From UBA11400 sp964473555 (lineage in GTDB: Bacteria > Bacteroidota > Rhodothermia > Balneolales > HLUCCA01), in NCBI GenBank assembly GCA_964473555.1, contig CAYYPL010000010.1, positions 1 through 64,000 on the forward strand: a DNA stretch of 64,000 bases, in the 5' to 3' direction. The translations under genes were made by a program, and so were the position numbers. Position 1 is the first letter of the stretch, and each line of letters starts with the position of its first letter. Positions 52,884 through 62,579 of the stretch are shown here, piece by piece. The notes under the pieces were generated by a model. It was not told the origin of the DNA. It worked only from the letters and a program-made list of their open reading frames with translations, and did not search any database.

Positions 52884-53741
52884 ATGCAACCCTGTGTTTT
52901 AATCATTACGGCTGAGTGTGGGGAGTCCCAGTTTGCTACACTTTGCAAAAGTCTTCGACATCAGGTTGGTGTGACGATCCATCACGAAATCATATCAAAT
53001 CAAACGACCATCCATGCAGAGCGCAAGATTTATGAGGCGGCATTGCAAGCGAAAAAGCAGCAAACAGTCGATTGGATAATTAGAATTGATGCGGATATGG
53101 TGCCCATTTCTGACACTTCCATCCGTGATGTACTTCAACTGGCAGAGAACAACAACTCAGGAAATAGAATCACAACTCCCGTACTCGACTACTACACAGG
53201 TTGTCCAATCTACGGATTACACGCCTTCAAGCCGGATTCGGTACCTGAGTCTGTTCTACTGGAAGCAACATACCTGGATAAGTGGATTGACCTGATACCC
53301 GGCAAGCAATTATCCAAAGAGAAATCCAATTGTTATTTCACCCACGGCTTGAGTCCATCTATCCAGCAAGCCGTTCGTTTTGGTTTGACCCGTGGAACAA
53401 AAGCGAAGCTTAGAGGGCCACGTGACGTGCATTGGATTACCCTTGATGCCTTACGCAGGAACGTAATCAGGAATCCGGACGACACGATGCTATGGATGAT
53501 TTATCTGGCTGGAATCGTTGGGACTGGAATTTTCAATGATTTTCCGGTGAGGTGGGGAAATGTTGATTTTTCGGATCCGATGAATGCCCAAATCGTTTCA
53601 TTCGTCGTTTCCAACAAGCATAATCTGCAGCTAAAAGGTGCCTGTCTCAATCTAAAAGACCTGCTTATGCTGCATTACAAAGTACATCGGTCCCTGTTTG
53701 AATCCATAAGGACTGGAATTAAGTTAATATACAGACGATAA
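52884..53741 (+). CDS. Putative GT-A-like glycosyltransferase, unrecognised family
   Basis: About 285 residues from ATG 52884; a GTG at 52821 would add 21. VLIITAECGESQFATLCKSLRHQ then VDWIIRIDADMVP (DAD) resemble the nucleotide and metal sites of GT-A enzymes, but the remainder (HWITLDALRRNVIRNPDD, GTGIFNDFPVRWGN) matches no family I can name. It lies among transferase genes, which supports a glycosyltransferase role. Confidence 0.55.
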   Translation: MQPCVLIITAECGESQFATLCKSLRHQVGVTIHHEIISNQTTIHAERKIYEAALQAKKQQTVDWIIRIDADMVPISDTSIRDVLQLAENNNSGNRITTPVLDYYTGCPIYGLHAFKPDSVPESVLLEATYLDKWIDLIPGKQLSKEKSNCYFTHGLSPSIQQAVRFGLTRGTKAKLRGPRDVHWITLDALRRNVIRNPDDTMLWMIYLAGIVGTGIFNDFPVRWGNVDFSDPMNAQIVSFVVSNKHNLQLKGACLNLKDLLMLHYKVHRSLFESIRTGIKLIYRR

Positions 53742-53764
53742 ACCTGGCATATTTTTATCGAACA

Positions 53765-54529
53765 GTGGTAGTCATTATTTCATATTATAACGCTCGACCT
53801 CATGAGAAACTGCTGCAGTTACTGGAATCCATGCAGGATCATCCTGCTGGAATTCCATACCGAGCTCATATTGTGGTCAATGCAGAAGTTGACGCGCCGT
53901 TGGTGTTACCAACACGCTATGCCCACATCCCCATCTCTTACAGAGAGAATGAGGGATATAACATTGGTGCCTGGGATCATGGGTGGAGATTATATCCTGA
54001 TACCGGGTACTTCCTCTTTTTACAAGATGATTGCATCGTTAAACGTACTAATTGGCTGAAAGTATTCAGGGATTCCCTCCAGTTAAATAGAATCGGAATG
54101 TTAGGTGAAAGTTTATCTTTAGATTGGAACCGTACCTGGGAAGAGCTTTCTCATGAAGGTAAATTACGTATGCAATTTCCTGGTCACGACCTGGAAGGTA
54201 ACCAGGCATCCCGGGGTGAGGTGTATTTCAGGATGTTTAAATTGTGGGGGATTGATCCAGGTAACAAAGGGGATCATCTGCGGTCCTTGATCTGGGCCTG
54301 CAGGCGTGATGTACTCGAACTGATCAATGGTTTTCCTTTGGGTATCGACTACGGACAGGCGATCGCTGCCGAGATTGCGACTTCAAAAAAAATCCAACAA
54401 GCCGGTTTTCACATCAAACAGATTCGATGGCGTCCATTCACGTATATTGAACATCCTGAATGGATACATACCCGGGATATGTCCTACCTGATCAAAGCCT
54501 ATGCAAAGCAGCTATTATTTATGTCATAA
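53765..54529 (+). CDS. Glycosyltransferase family 2-like
   Basis: A 254-residue protein starting at GTG 53765. VVIISYYNARPHEKLLQLLESM, HIVVNAE, and YFLFLQDDCIVKRTNWL (QDD as metal site) fit a small GT-A enzyme of the GT2 type. GEYIxLEGDD-type motifs are absent, so it belongs to a different branch from the other GT2 genes here. It lies 23 bp after its neighbour. Confidence 0.72.
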   Translation: MVVIISYYNARPHEKLLQLLESMQDHPAGIPYRAHIVVNAEVDAPLVLPTRYAHIPISYRENEGYNIGAWDHGWRLYPDTGYFLFLQDDCIVKRTNWLKVFRDSLQLNRIGMLGESLSLDWNRTWEELSHEGKLRMQFPGHDLEGNQASRGEVYFRMFKLWGIDPGNKGDHLRSLIWACRRDVLELINGFPLGIDYGQAIAAEIATSKKIQQAGFHIKQIRWRPFTYIEHPEWIHTRDMSYLIKAYAKQLLFMS

Positions 54530-54562
54530 TATTCATAAATCCTTGAATATTTTGTGTATACA

Positions 54563-55495
54563 ATGAACAAAACGAAATCAACCATTACTTTTCTAAGGGG
54601 CAAAAGTCTTCAGGCTCGACTACTATCCAGATTGCATGTTTTTATCGTAAAATTGTGTCTAAGATTCTTTCCTTCAACAAAACCACCTGTAATCATAGTA
54701 AGTCAGGCCAGAAGCGGTTCTACACTGCTGATGGACATATTGAATAAAAACAATGATTTTTTAATGATCTTTGAACCTTTTCATCATAAACATAATGTTG
54801 AAAGCAATGGCCTCATTGTTGGGCGTTATATGCCTCCGAACATGGATTACCCTGAATTTTCTGAACTCTTTGAAAAATATCTTCGGGGAGACTATCTGAA
54901 CCGGTGGAAAAACAAGAATAACAAACGTCTATTTCATGGTAGGCGCATTCTCATCAAGGACATATTTATTCTTCTTCTGACTCCCTGGATGATAACCCGA
55001 TACCCTGGTATAAAAGTAGTCGTTTTGATGCGCAACCCTATTGACACCATCAACTCTGCTATAAAAGCGAACTTTGTCAACCATGAACAAGTAAAAGAGT
55101 CTTTTTTCCGGCTCAATCCGAATCCAGATTTTATTCCGGCCCATTGTTTGGAATCTTATCGAAACGAAGAGAATCCAAAGTTGATCGCTCTTTACTCCTG
55201 GTGTATCGAGTATTATGTGATTCTGAATACGGATTATCCCCAAGTTAAACCGTATTTCCTGATCACATATGAAGATCTGGCAGCAATTAACCCCGACGAG
55301 ATCAGCGCTTTATTCCGCTATATAGACATGGATGTAAACAAAGGGCTCACGATAGAGCAAGTACTGAAAAGAGAATCTATCACCGCTTATTTAAGTAAAA
55401 ACGATATACAGGTTCCCTGGACAGATGCTGAACTTTGCAGGGCACAGGAAATTTTAGAGATGTTCGGTTTGCATAAATACTATACTCTTAGGTGA
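54563..55495 (+). CDS. Sulfotransferase family protein
   Basis: About 310 residues from ATG 54563; a GTG at 54554 is the longer option. PPVIIVSQARSGSTLLMDILN is the PAPS loop and VVLMRNPIDTINSAIKAN the second site. DVPWTDAEL-like text near the end (VPWTDAELCRAQEI) matches carbohydrate sulfotransferases of the Sulfotransfer_1/3 type. It is the tenth intact sulfotransferase of the window. Confidence 0.85.
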   Translation: MNKTKSTITFLRGKSLQARLLSRLHVFIVKLCLRFFPSTKPPVIIVSQARSGSTLLMDILNKNNDFLMIFEPFHHKHNVESNGLIVGRYMPPNMDYPEFSELFEKYLRGDYLNRWKNKNNKRLFHGRRILIKDIFILLLTPWMITRYPGIKVVVLMRNPIDTINSAIKANFVNHEQVKESFFRLNPNPDFIPAHCLESYRNEENPKLIALYSWCIEYYVILNTDYPQVKPYFLITYEDLAAINPDEISALFRYIDMDVNKGLTIEQVLKRESITAYLSKNDIQVPWTDAELCRAQEILEMFGLHKYYTLR

Positions 55496-55551
55496 TCTCA
55501 ATGGTTAAAGCCTACTGATCAACTGATACATACAGAACTAGTACATCACCT

Positions 55552-56469
55552 ATGAATCAACGGTCACAGCACGCTGTCATACACCTGACCATCAGGAACC
55601 ACTTCGGGTCAGTAGAGCATTACTATCATTTTTTACTCGGATTCCTGGTTCCTCTGGTCAATTGGTACAACACCCATGATGGGTCCGCATACCCGGCGAT
55701 ACTGGTTCGAAGTTGTGCGGTGCTTGACCCATTAATCCACGAGCTGGGTTTACCTAACCTGATGGTGCTGGATAAGGAAGTTCACCGCAGCCTGGTTGAT
55801 CAACCAAACTGGGATGGTCGTCCATTGCAACACCTTCACCTGGAAGGGTACGACAACGAGTTACTCTTTGCGTCCGAAATCTTTGTCAATGCGGCTCAGT
55901 ATATCAAGAAGCGATTGGGAATACCTGATTCTCTGCCCCAAACCGCTGCTCGACATGATTCACCGGCCATCGTGGTAATCGGTCGCAAACCACCTGATCC
56001 ATTTTATTTAACTGCCAAATCTGAAAAACATAACGCTGGATCCATGAGGAGGTCGATACCCAATCTGTCAGAAATCGCATCCGAACTGGGGCAATTAGGC
56101 CAGGTACACCTGATTTATCTGGAAGAGTATCCCTTTAAAGAGCAAATTCAGTGGTTTATGCGTGCGGACGTGATTGTAGCCCAACACGGAGCAGCACTCG
56201 CCTCACTAATTTTTTGCAGGGCAGGCACAGCCATTGTTGAAATACTTCCACCTGATAAAGTGAACCGCATTCGCATCCTAAAAAATATCGTCCGAGCGCT
56301 TTTAGGCAAGAATACTCACAAAGGGTGGAAGGTCTATAAAACATTATTCTACTCATTGGCTCGTACCTTAAATCTCCGATACTATTACATCCTCCAAAAA
56401 GATGATCATAGTCCTGTATCTGCAAAAAAAGTGTTCAAAATAGTCAAGAAAGCCGTATTTTTAAGTTGA
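55552..56469 (+). CDS. Glycosyltransferase family 61-like
   Basis: A 305-residue protein. HFGSVEHYYHFLLGFLVPL resembles the N-terminal part of the DUF563/GT61 group; VIGRKPPDPFY, SMRRSIPNLSEIASEL and ADVIVAQHGAALASLIFCRAGTAIVEILP are the C-terminal signature (GAALASL). GT61 enzymes include xylosyl- and N-acetylglucosaminyl-transferases; the sugar here is unknown. Confidence 0.85.
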   Translation: MNQRSQHAVIHLTIRNHFGSVEHYYHFLLGFLVPLVNWYNTHDGSAYPAILVRSCAVLDPLIHELGLPNLMVLDKEVHRSLVDQPNWDGRPLQHLHLEGYDNELLFASEIFVNAAQYIKKRLGIPDSLPQTAARHDSPAIVVIGRKPPDPFYLTAKSEKHNAGSMRRSIPNLSEIASELGQLGQVHLIYLEEYPFKEQIQWFMRADVIVAQHGAALASLIFCRAGTAIVEILPPDKVNRIRILKNIVRALLGKNTHKGWKVYKTLFYSLARTLNLRYYYILQKDDHSPVSAKKVFKIVKKAVFLS

Positions 56470-56560
56470 CTTTACTAAATGAGATTTCGGATCTGTCTTC
56501 TACATACTCTTTCTGATTTTCCCCTCTATTCAATGATCAATCTTTACACTTTACCGAATC

Positions 56561-57607
56561 ATGCCGTCCGATTCAGAAAATAGAGTCCCATTCGGCAATG
56601 ATACTCCAAATCCTCTTGTTGTCAGTATCATAGTCACTTACGCTGACCGATCGGATTTTGTATTACAGGTGATTCGTGGTTGCCGCAATGAAGGCGTTGA
56701 TCGAATTTTTCTGGTCGATAATGCATCTTGTTCCCAGAGTGCATCCAGGTATGATGTCTGCGCATCCGAATCTACAGATATAACCTTGATTCGTCATTCC
56801 GAGAATTCCGGATCCGCAGGTGGGTATGCCGCTGGAATCAGGGCACTCGACGGCTTACCAGCAGACACATTTGTATGGTTATTGGATGATGATACCGTAC
56901 CTCAGGAGAATTCGCTAAAGTACCTGATGTCTGGCTGGGGACTTGTAGATCAAGGAAAAGGCGTCGTTTTGTACGCAAATCGCACCCAACGTACTCCACA
57001 GCATTTTCACTTTGGTGCAGGAAGGATCAGTCGTTACCAACCAAATAATTTTATGGGATTTAACTTCACATCCTGGCTCAAGCTAAAAGTCCAATCAAAG
57101 AATAGTGCCATAAATTATCCACTGGTTCGAACTGAATATGGTCCTTATGGTGGATTATTCACTACTTTTAAGATGCTATCCCTGGCTGGTGAACCTGATG
57201 AATCCCTGTTCACCTATGCAGATGATCATGACTATACATTGAGGTTCAACTCGCTACACATCGATCAATACCGGGTATTTGCTGCACATCTGGTCGATGT
57301 AGATGCCTCATTTGAATCCGGTGTATTATTTAATCCAAAACAGGATAATTCCCTCAAATACAGATACATCATCCGAAATCATACCTGGCTGAGTCAGCGA
57401 TTTATCAAGAACAACTGGGTCTATCAGTTCAATAAGATGATGTATCTGATCAAACAACTGGCCATCTATTTCAGAAATAAACCAGAAAATACTATTTCCC
57501 TATTTGCACTGACTTCCCAGTTTTTTCAGGCGGTCAGAGATGGTGAATCCGGACGTCTGGGAAGTATATCTGAATCATCACACGTTAAAAAAACGGATGA
57601 CTCGTGA
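56561..57607 (+). CDS. Glycosyltransferase family 2, galactofuranosyl/rhamnosyl-transferase-like
   Basis: A 348-residue protein. VSIIVTYADRSDFVLQVIRGC, IFLVDNASC, ENSGSAGGYAAGIRAL and VWLLDDDTVPQ (DDD near residue 111) match the GT2 group of Gal-f and rhamnosyl transferases. GPYGGLFTTFKML and TYADDHDYTLRF follow. Its stop is overlapped by the next GTG (GTGA). Confidence 0.88.
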   Translation: MPSDSENRVPFGNDTPNPLVVSIIVTYADRSDFVLQVIRGCRNEGVDRIFLVDNASCSQSASRYDVCASESTDITLIRHSENSGSAGGYAAGIRALDGLPADTFVWLLDDDTVPQENSLKYLMSGWGLVDQGKGVVLYANRTQRTPQHFHFGAGRISRYQPNNFMGFNFTSWLKLKVQSKNSAINYPLVRTEYGPYGGLFTTFKMLSLAGEPDESLFTYADDHDYTLRFNSLHIDQYRVFAAHLVDVDASFESGVLFNPKQDNSLKYRYIIRNHTWLSQRFIKNNWVYQFNKMMYLIKQLAIYFRNKPENTISLFALTSQFFQAVRDGESGRLGSISESSHVKKTDDS

Positions 57608-58593
57608 AAACCGCGAAGGTGTCCGTCATATTACCCTGTTTCAATCACGCTCGCTTCCTGGAAGAGCGTATTCGATCAGTGTTAAGTCAGACTTCTCCGA
57701 TAGATCAAATTATATTCCTGGATGATGCTTCAACGGATGGGTCTGTAGAAATTGCCAGACGATTACTTCGTCAATCTTCTATAGATACTCATTTCATTGT
57801 AAATGAAGTGAATTCAGGTAGCCCTTTCAACCAATGGAATCTGGGCGTTGAACAGGCCTTGCATGATATTATCTGGATTGCCGAAACCGATGATTCCTGT
57901 GATCCTCAGTTTCTTGAAGTGGTCCTGGGTCGTTTGATGGAACCTGACACTGTGCTTAGCTACTCTCAAAGTAAAATTATCAACGAGAAAGGAGTCGGGT
58001 TTCAAGTTCCGAATTTGAATGGAGTTTTTCCCGGGCAATTTGATCGGAATTTTACGATGGCCGGATCTGAGTTCAGAAACCGTTTTCTGAGCATCAGAAA
58101 TGTGATCCCAAATGCGAGCGGGGTAGTTTTTAAAAAAGAAGCTTTTGTACAGGCAGGAATGGCAAATCCTACGATGAGAAATTGTGGCGACTGGGATATG
58201 TGGGTACGTATGGCAGAGTTTGGTGCGTTTAGCTATACCTCTTTGGCACTTAATCATTTTAGAAGTCACGATGCCACAACCCGGTTACCAGGTTTTAAAC
58301 CGTATGCCAGAGCTGAATCCATCGCCATTTTATACTACACAACCAATCAAGTAATTGATGCAACAAAAGATCGCATTACGCTACCGGTACTTATTAAAGC
58401 TTTTTTGACCCAAAAATTTCTAAATTGGGAGAGGCTGTGCAAGGAGGGTAATTGTAATAAAACAGGTGTCATCAGGAAACACTATCTTCACTTAAGACGA
58501 GTGCCAAAAATCAGTATTGGAGTCTGGATGGTAATGGCAGCGTGTAATTTACTGTATCGAATAACCAAAGCTTTGTATCACTTCATTCGATGA
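57604..58593 (+). CDS. Glycosyltransferase family 2
   Basis: A 329-residue GT-A transferase starting at GTG 57604. VSVILPCFNHARFLEERIRSVL, FLDDASTDGSVEIA, and IIWIAETDDSCDPQFLE (ETDD) follow the GT2 order, and NCGDWDMWVRMAEFG is the acceptor/base region. It is coupled to the previous gene by a 4-bp overlap. Confidence 0.9.
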   Translation: MKTAKVSVILPCFNHARFLEERIRSVLSQTSPIDQIIFLDDASTDGSVEIARRLLRQSSIDTHFIVNEVNSGSPFNQWNLGVEQALHDIIWIAETDDSCDPQFLEVVLGRLMEPDTVLSYSQSKIINEKGVGFQVPNLNGVFPGQFDRNFTMAGSEFRNRFLSIRNVIPNASGVVFKKEAFVQAGMANPTMRNCGDWDMWVRMAEFGAFSYTSLALNHFRSHDATTRLPGFKPYARAESIAILYYTTNQVIDATKDRITLPVLIKAFLTQKFLNWERLCKEGNCNKTGVIRKHYLHLRRVPKISIGVWMVMAACNLLYRITKALYHFIR

Positions 58594-58737
58594 TTTAAGA
58601 GCTTTTAGACACTTTTTAGACACTGGAAGAAGCATCCTGAGTGATCTTAATCCACCAAAGAGACAGCTAAATTGGTTTTAGTAACCCGCTATTTCATTTT
58701 TGATTTGATATCTGATGGCCAACATAAGACAGATTTA

Positions 58738-58771
58738 TTGAAGCCCTTAATATATATTTAATGTATATTTT
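58738..58771 (+). promoter_or_regulatory. Possible promoter of the nonulosonate-type operon
   Basis: TTG at 58738-58740 and TATATTTT at 58764-58771, 23 bp apart, lie in a very AT-rich stretch 38 bp before the next start codon. It resembles the Bacteroidota -33/-7 pattern. The gene to the left ends at 58593, so a new transcript likely begins here. Confidence 0.4.
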
Positions 58772-58809
58772 TATTAAAACTTAGCCAATGTTCCCTGTTT
58801 TCCAACTTG

Positions 58810-59871
58810 ATGACTTCTTATCTCACACAACCTATCGATCAGTGTCCCATTTGTGGAAGTACACAATATAACTTCGATTCCTTTTCTCTGCCTAATCTGT
58901 ATTCGGAAAAGCTGGCGGAGCTTCTTGGTGTCAAGGAGTCGGAATTGCTGGAGAAGTATCCCAACCACCGATGTAAGGTATGTGATCTGGTGTACAAACG
59001 ATCTTGGTTCTCAAAGGATCAATTGAGCAGGTTGTTTAGCGAGGTTGTACCTGACCATCCCAAGGGCTGGGATGCGGTTTCAGGACGATACACCGTCTCG
59101 AATTTTTACAAAGAATTGGGAGTTTACGAGCAGGCTATCCACGACTCTGATACCCCAATCATCAACCGCTACCGGCGGGCTCTGAATTCTATGATCGAGT
59201 GTATCCCGGATCATCACCACGATTCACGCTTGCTTTCTTTAAAAACGGCACTGGATACCGGCAAGACCGAAGTCTTTCACTTACAGGATGTTAAAAATGT
59301 GTTATCAGACAAAATGCGATCTGCAATTCCCTTCAAGCGCTTCGAGGGATTCGGTAGTCCGATTTTGTGGGACTATTTGATCCAAAAAGTGGGTCCTATC
59401 ACACAATATGCCGAAATCGGTTGTCCGTTATGGGGACTTCTGCGTCATGCAAAGCATCAACACGTTCCGGTCTCGTTTTTCACCCGGAATGAACCCAATT
59501 ACTGGGGAGAAGCCTGCCAGAGAAACGGGGAACACTGTGTCGATTTTCTGCACCGCGAGCACCAGATTCCACTGGACACCTGGGAACAGGTTCAGTCCCC
59601 CGAAAAGCACCAGTTGATTGGATTTTTTCAATATCTCGATCATCTAGATAATCCCAGGGTATTCCTGGATGAGGTCTTTTCCAGGTTTCATCACGCGGCT
59701 GTGATTCTGGATCACGTGGATGAACCGGTGTATATCCAGCATCTGACCGGATTCAGTACCAAAACGATGCAGTACCTGGCATCATCGTATGGAAAACAAC
59801 TTCATACCGATTTTCAGGCTATCCGTCCATCTGCTAATATCTTATATCTGTTTACCGATGAAGCCACCTGA
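58810..59871 (+). CDS. Zinc-ribbon plus degenerate SAM-methyltransferase-like protein
   Basis: About 353 residues from ATG 58810; a TTG at 58807 lies directly before. The N-terminus carries CPIC (near residue 14) and CKVC (near 56), like the zinc site of sugar C-methyltransferases. YAEIGCPLWGLL (near 200) is a weak SAM motif I, and GFFQYLDHLDNPRVFLDEVF matches the later methyltransferase strand. The glycine-rich loop is poor, so activity is uncertain. It overlaps the next gene by 14 bp. Confidence 0.6.
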   Translation: MTSYLTQPIDQCPICGSTQYNFDSFSLPNLYSEKLAELLGVKESELLEKYPNHRCKVCDLVYKRSWFSKDQLSRLFSEVVPDHPKGWDAVSGRYTVSNFYKELGVYEQAIHDSDTPIINRYRRALNSMIECIPDHHHDSRLLSLKTALDTGKTEVFHLQDVKNVLSDKMRSAIPFKRFEGFGSPILWDYLIQKVGPITQYAEIGCPLWGLLRHAKHQHVPVSFFTRNEPNYWGEACQRNGEHCVDFLHREHQIPLDTWEQVQSPEKHQLIGFFQYLDHLDNPRVFLDEVFSRFHHAAVILDHVDEPVYIQHLTGFSTKTMQYLASSYGKQLHTDFQAIRPSANILYLFTDEAT

Positions 59872-61168
59872 TTACCCTGCGGGAACTTCGATTTTTTCCT
59901 TTCTGGAGGAAATCTGGCCGTATTTCCGGAGCATCACGGGAAATGGAGTTCGAAATACGCTAAAAGCCGTTAAAACCCATCTTCCGGATCTCGAAATCCT
60001 CGAATATGCCTCAGGTACGCCCGCTCTGGACTGGATCATTCCGGATGAATGGAACCTCACAAGCGCCAGCGTCAGCACATTATCAGGTGAGGTACTCATC
60101 GATGTTGCAGCGCATAATCTGCATATCGTGGGATACTCCGTGCCATTCAATGGAATTGTGTCCCGCTCCGAACTTCTGGAGCACCTGCATACGCTGGAGG
60201 ATCAGCCGGATGTGATTCCTTATGTCACTTCTTATTACAAAAAACGCTGGGGATTCTGCGTCCCGCACCGTGATCTGACCCGGTTTACCGAGGAGCAGTA
60301 TCACGTGCAGATCGACTCCCGACTGGAACCCGGTAGTCTGACTATCGGAGAATGGGTGCTTCCAGGAAAATCATCACAGGAAATTCTGTTTTCGACTTAT
60401 TGCTGTCACCCCTCTATGGCCAACGACCAACTCAGCGGGATAGGCCTTGCCGTATATCTGGCCTCCTGGTTGCGCGATCAGTCCGAACGGCGATATACCT
60501 ATCGATTTCTGTTTTTGCCCGAAATGATCGGATCGGCTACGTATCTGGAGCATCACCGCGATTGGCTCAAAACAAAAGTGATTGCGGCTTTCAATCTAAC
60601 CTGCGTCGGTGATGAGCACATGTGGTCCTATTTACCCAGCCGGATGGGAGGAACGCTGCCGGACAAAGCCGTACAGCATCTGCTGGATTTCTATACATTA
60701 GAAAGTCAGCGCTACAGTTGGAATGACAGAGGGAGTGACGAAAGTATGTTTTGTGCCCCGGGTATTGATATTCCTATGGTTTCGTTGATGCGCAGTAAAT
60801 ATGGGACCTTTGACGCTTACCATACTTCAGCCGACCGTCTGGGTGAAACGGTGACAGCCAAAGGCTTGCAGGAAACTGTTGATATGTACCTACGCTTACT
60901 CACCGCACTGGAACAAAACGGATATCCCCTGACCAAAGTCCTGGGTGAGCCTCAGCTGGGCAAACGGGGACTGTATCCGGATTTAAGTAAAAAAGGAAGC
61001 ACTAAGGAAGTGAAAAACCTGCTCAATGTACTCTCCTGTTGCGATGGACAATACGATCTGTTCGATATCGGGAACAAAGCGAGGGTTGGTATCGATGAAG
61101 TACTTGCTCTCATCGAGCTCTTTCTGAAACACGATCTGGTTGAAATGAACGATGAACCTTCAACATAG
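59858..61168 (+). CDS. DUF4910 aminopeptidase-like protein
   Basis: About 436 residues from ATG 59858; an in-frame ATG at 59789 lies deep in the previous gene. EEIWPYFRSITGNGVRNTLKAV begins the family; CCHPSMANDQLSGIG (His and Asp), FLPEMIGSATYL (Glu) and YHTSADRLGETV (His) correspond to the metal site of M28-type peptidases. A winged-helix-like tail ends the protein. Such proteins recur next to NeuB/SpsF-type genes; a deacylase of a sugar intermediate is more likely than a peptidase. Confidence 0.83.
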   Translation: MKPPDYPAGTSIFSFLEEIWPYFRSITGNGVRNTLKAVKTHLPDLEILEYASGTPALDWIIPDEWNLTSASVSTLSGEVLIDVAAHNLHIVGYSVPFNGIVSRSELLEHLHTLEDQPDVIPYVTSYYKKRWGFCVPHRDLTRFTEEQYHVQIDSRLEPGSLTIGEWVLPGKSSQEILFSTYCCHPSMANDQLSGIGLAVYLASWLRDQSERRYTYRFLFLPEMIGSATYLEHHRDWLKTKVIAAFNLTCVGDEHMWSYLPSRMGGTLPDKAVQHLLDFYTLESQRYSWNDRGSDESMFCAPGIDIPMVSLMRSKYGTFDAYHTSADRLGETVTAKGLQETVDMYLRLLTALEQNGYPLTKVLGEPQLGKRGLYPDLSKKGSTKEVKNLLNVLSCCDGQYDLFDIGNKARVGIDEVLALIELFLKHDLVEMNDEPST

Positions 61169-61868
61169 TACAATCAACGCAGGAATACTGGTTTTTTCCA
61201 GGATGTCATCGAGCCGGCTTCCGGGCAAGGCGATGTTGGACCTTGGAGGTATGCCGCTGGTCCAGAGGGTGATGCACAGAGCTCAACATACCGGATTGCC
61301 CGTAGCCCTGGCGACCTCTGATCAGCCCGAAGATGATGTCCTGGCCGATTATGTGGCATCGGCAGGGTACCAGGTGATACGTGGATCGCTGGATGATGTA
61401 CTTGGAAGAGCGTTGTACGCTGCGCAGTTGTTAGGATGGAAATCCTTTTTCAGAGTGTGTGGCGACAGGCCGTTTTTTGATCTCGAGGAGATCGATCGGT
61501 TTACCCGGCGACATCTGGTGTCAAAAAAGGACCCTGATTTTGATCTGGTTACCAACTACGAAGCATCGGTTCTCAAAGGGCTAACAACCGAACTTATTGC
61601 CACGCAGGCGATTGAGCGGATCGCCCAACAAAAAGATCTGACCGACAGCCACAAAGAGCATTTGAGCTCTTATTTTTACGACAATTCTCCTATATTCAGC
61701 ATCGTGAGGTATGCATCACCACACCGTGGATCCGGGGATATTTGCCTGGCCGTAGATACTGCCAACGATTACCAGGTACTTTCAGCGGTATGTTGGAAGC
61801 ATCCCGATCCGTTCCTATCGACCACAACTGCCATTGCACAGATAAAACAATCCAGCGATCGAAAATGA
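61152..61868 (+). CDS. SpsF/NeuA-like cytidylyltransferase
   Basis: A 238-residue nucleotidyltransferase. The signature R-x-S-S-S-R-L-P-G-K lies at residues 17-26, followed by LGGMPLVQRVMHR, ATSDQPEDDVLADY, GSLDDVLGRALYAA and FRVCGDRPFFDLEEID (Asp as metal ligand). It belongs to the spore-coat SpsF type, which is often found next to a NeuB homolog (SpsE). It may activate the NeuB product with CMP. It overlaps the upstream gene by 17 bp. Confidence 0.85.
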   Translation: MNLQHSTINAGILVFSRMSSSRLPGKAMLDLGGMPLVQRVMHRAQHTGLPVALATSDQPEDDVLADYVASAGYQVIRGSLDDVLGRALYAAQLLGWKSFFRVCGDRPFFDLEEIDRFTRRHLVSKKDPDFDLVTNYEASVLKGLTTELIATQAIERIAQQKDLTDSHKEHLSSYFYDNSPIFSIVRYASPHRGSGDICLAVDTANDYQVLSAVCWKHPDPFLSTTTAIAQIKQSSDRK

Positions 61869-62566
61869 CACGAAACTATACCAGTTATCCAGCTCAGACC
61901 CATCTGGAACTGCTCATCCAACTGGGGGAGTCCGGAATGTACACGTCAGATCACCTGGAGCTGTGCAACAAAGCCTATTATCTGGCGCTGCCGTGTGTGG
62001 CAACGCTCATGCGAGGAAGTGGAAAACCATTCATTGCGCATCTGGTGGGCACGGCAAGCATCATGGCAGGGTTGAATCAGGACGCGGAAGTCGTGGCAGC
62101 TTCACTGCTCCACGCCGTGTATCAGCATCGCGTGCCGTTTCCGGGAGCAGAGACACTCGAAGCACGCAGAAAGCTGGTAGAGGCCATGTTTGGAGAACGC
62201 GTAGAAAAACTGGTCTATTGGTATACCGAATCTGAGGAGGTTACGGGTCCCGAGTATGCCACATCGCAATCCGATCATCCCTATTTCAGGGAGGTGTTGA
62301 CAATGAGACTGGCTGATGAGCTCGAAGATCTGAGTTATTTCGGACTATTTACGCACGGGAATCCCGATGACACCCCTCAAGACCGTGGTAGTTATGTCTG
62401 GAGGAGGGAGCAAAAAAGAACGCACATCCAGGCCATGTTAAAGCATCTATCCGGCAAGGAACGGGAGCTGTGCAACGCTGCGTTTGAAAAGTGGATTGAT
62501 GCCGAACCGGGACCACTTTGGAGCGCTGCACTCAAATCCGGCCAGTACAGCAGCTACAGCCTCTGA
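61865..62566 (+). CDS. HD-superfamily-like (DUF6817-type) protein
   Basis: About 233 residues from ATG 61865, which overlaps the preceding stop by ATGA; an in-frame ATG at 61742 is unlikely. PFIAHLVGTASIMAGL (His59) and DAEVVAASLLHAVYQHRVPF (His83) follow the helix pattern of HD-type proteins, but the second residue of the HD pair is Ala, so the metal site is probably lost or changed. Its role in the cassette is unknown. Confidence 0.65.
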   Translation: MTRNYTSYPAQTHLELLIQLGESGMYTSDHLELCNKAYYLALPCVATLMRGSGKPFIAHLVGTASIMAGLNQDAEVVAASLLHAVYQHRVPFPGAETLEARRKLVEAMFGERVEKLVYWYTESEEVTGPEYATSQSDHPYFREVLTMRLADELEDLSYFGLFTHGNPDDTPQDRGSYVWRREQKRTHIQAMLKHLSGKERELCNAAFEKWIDAEPGPLWSAALKSGQYSSYSL

Positions 62567-62579
62567 GCATCACCATCCT

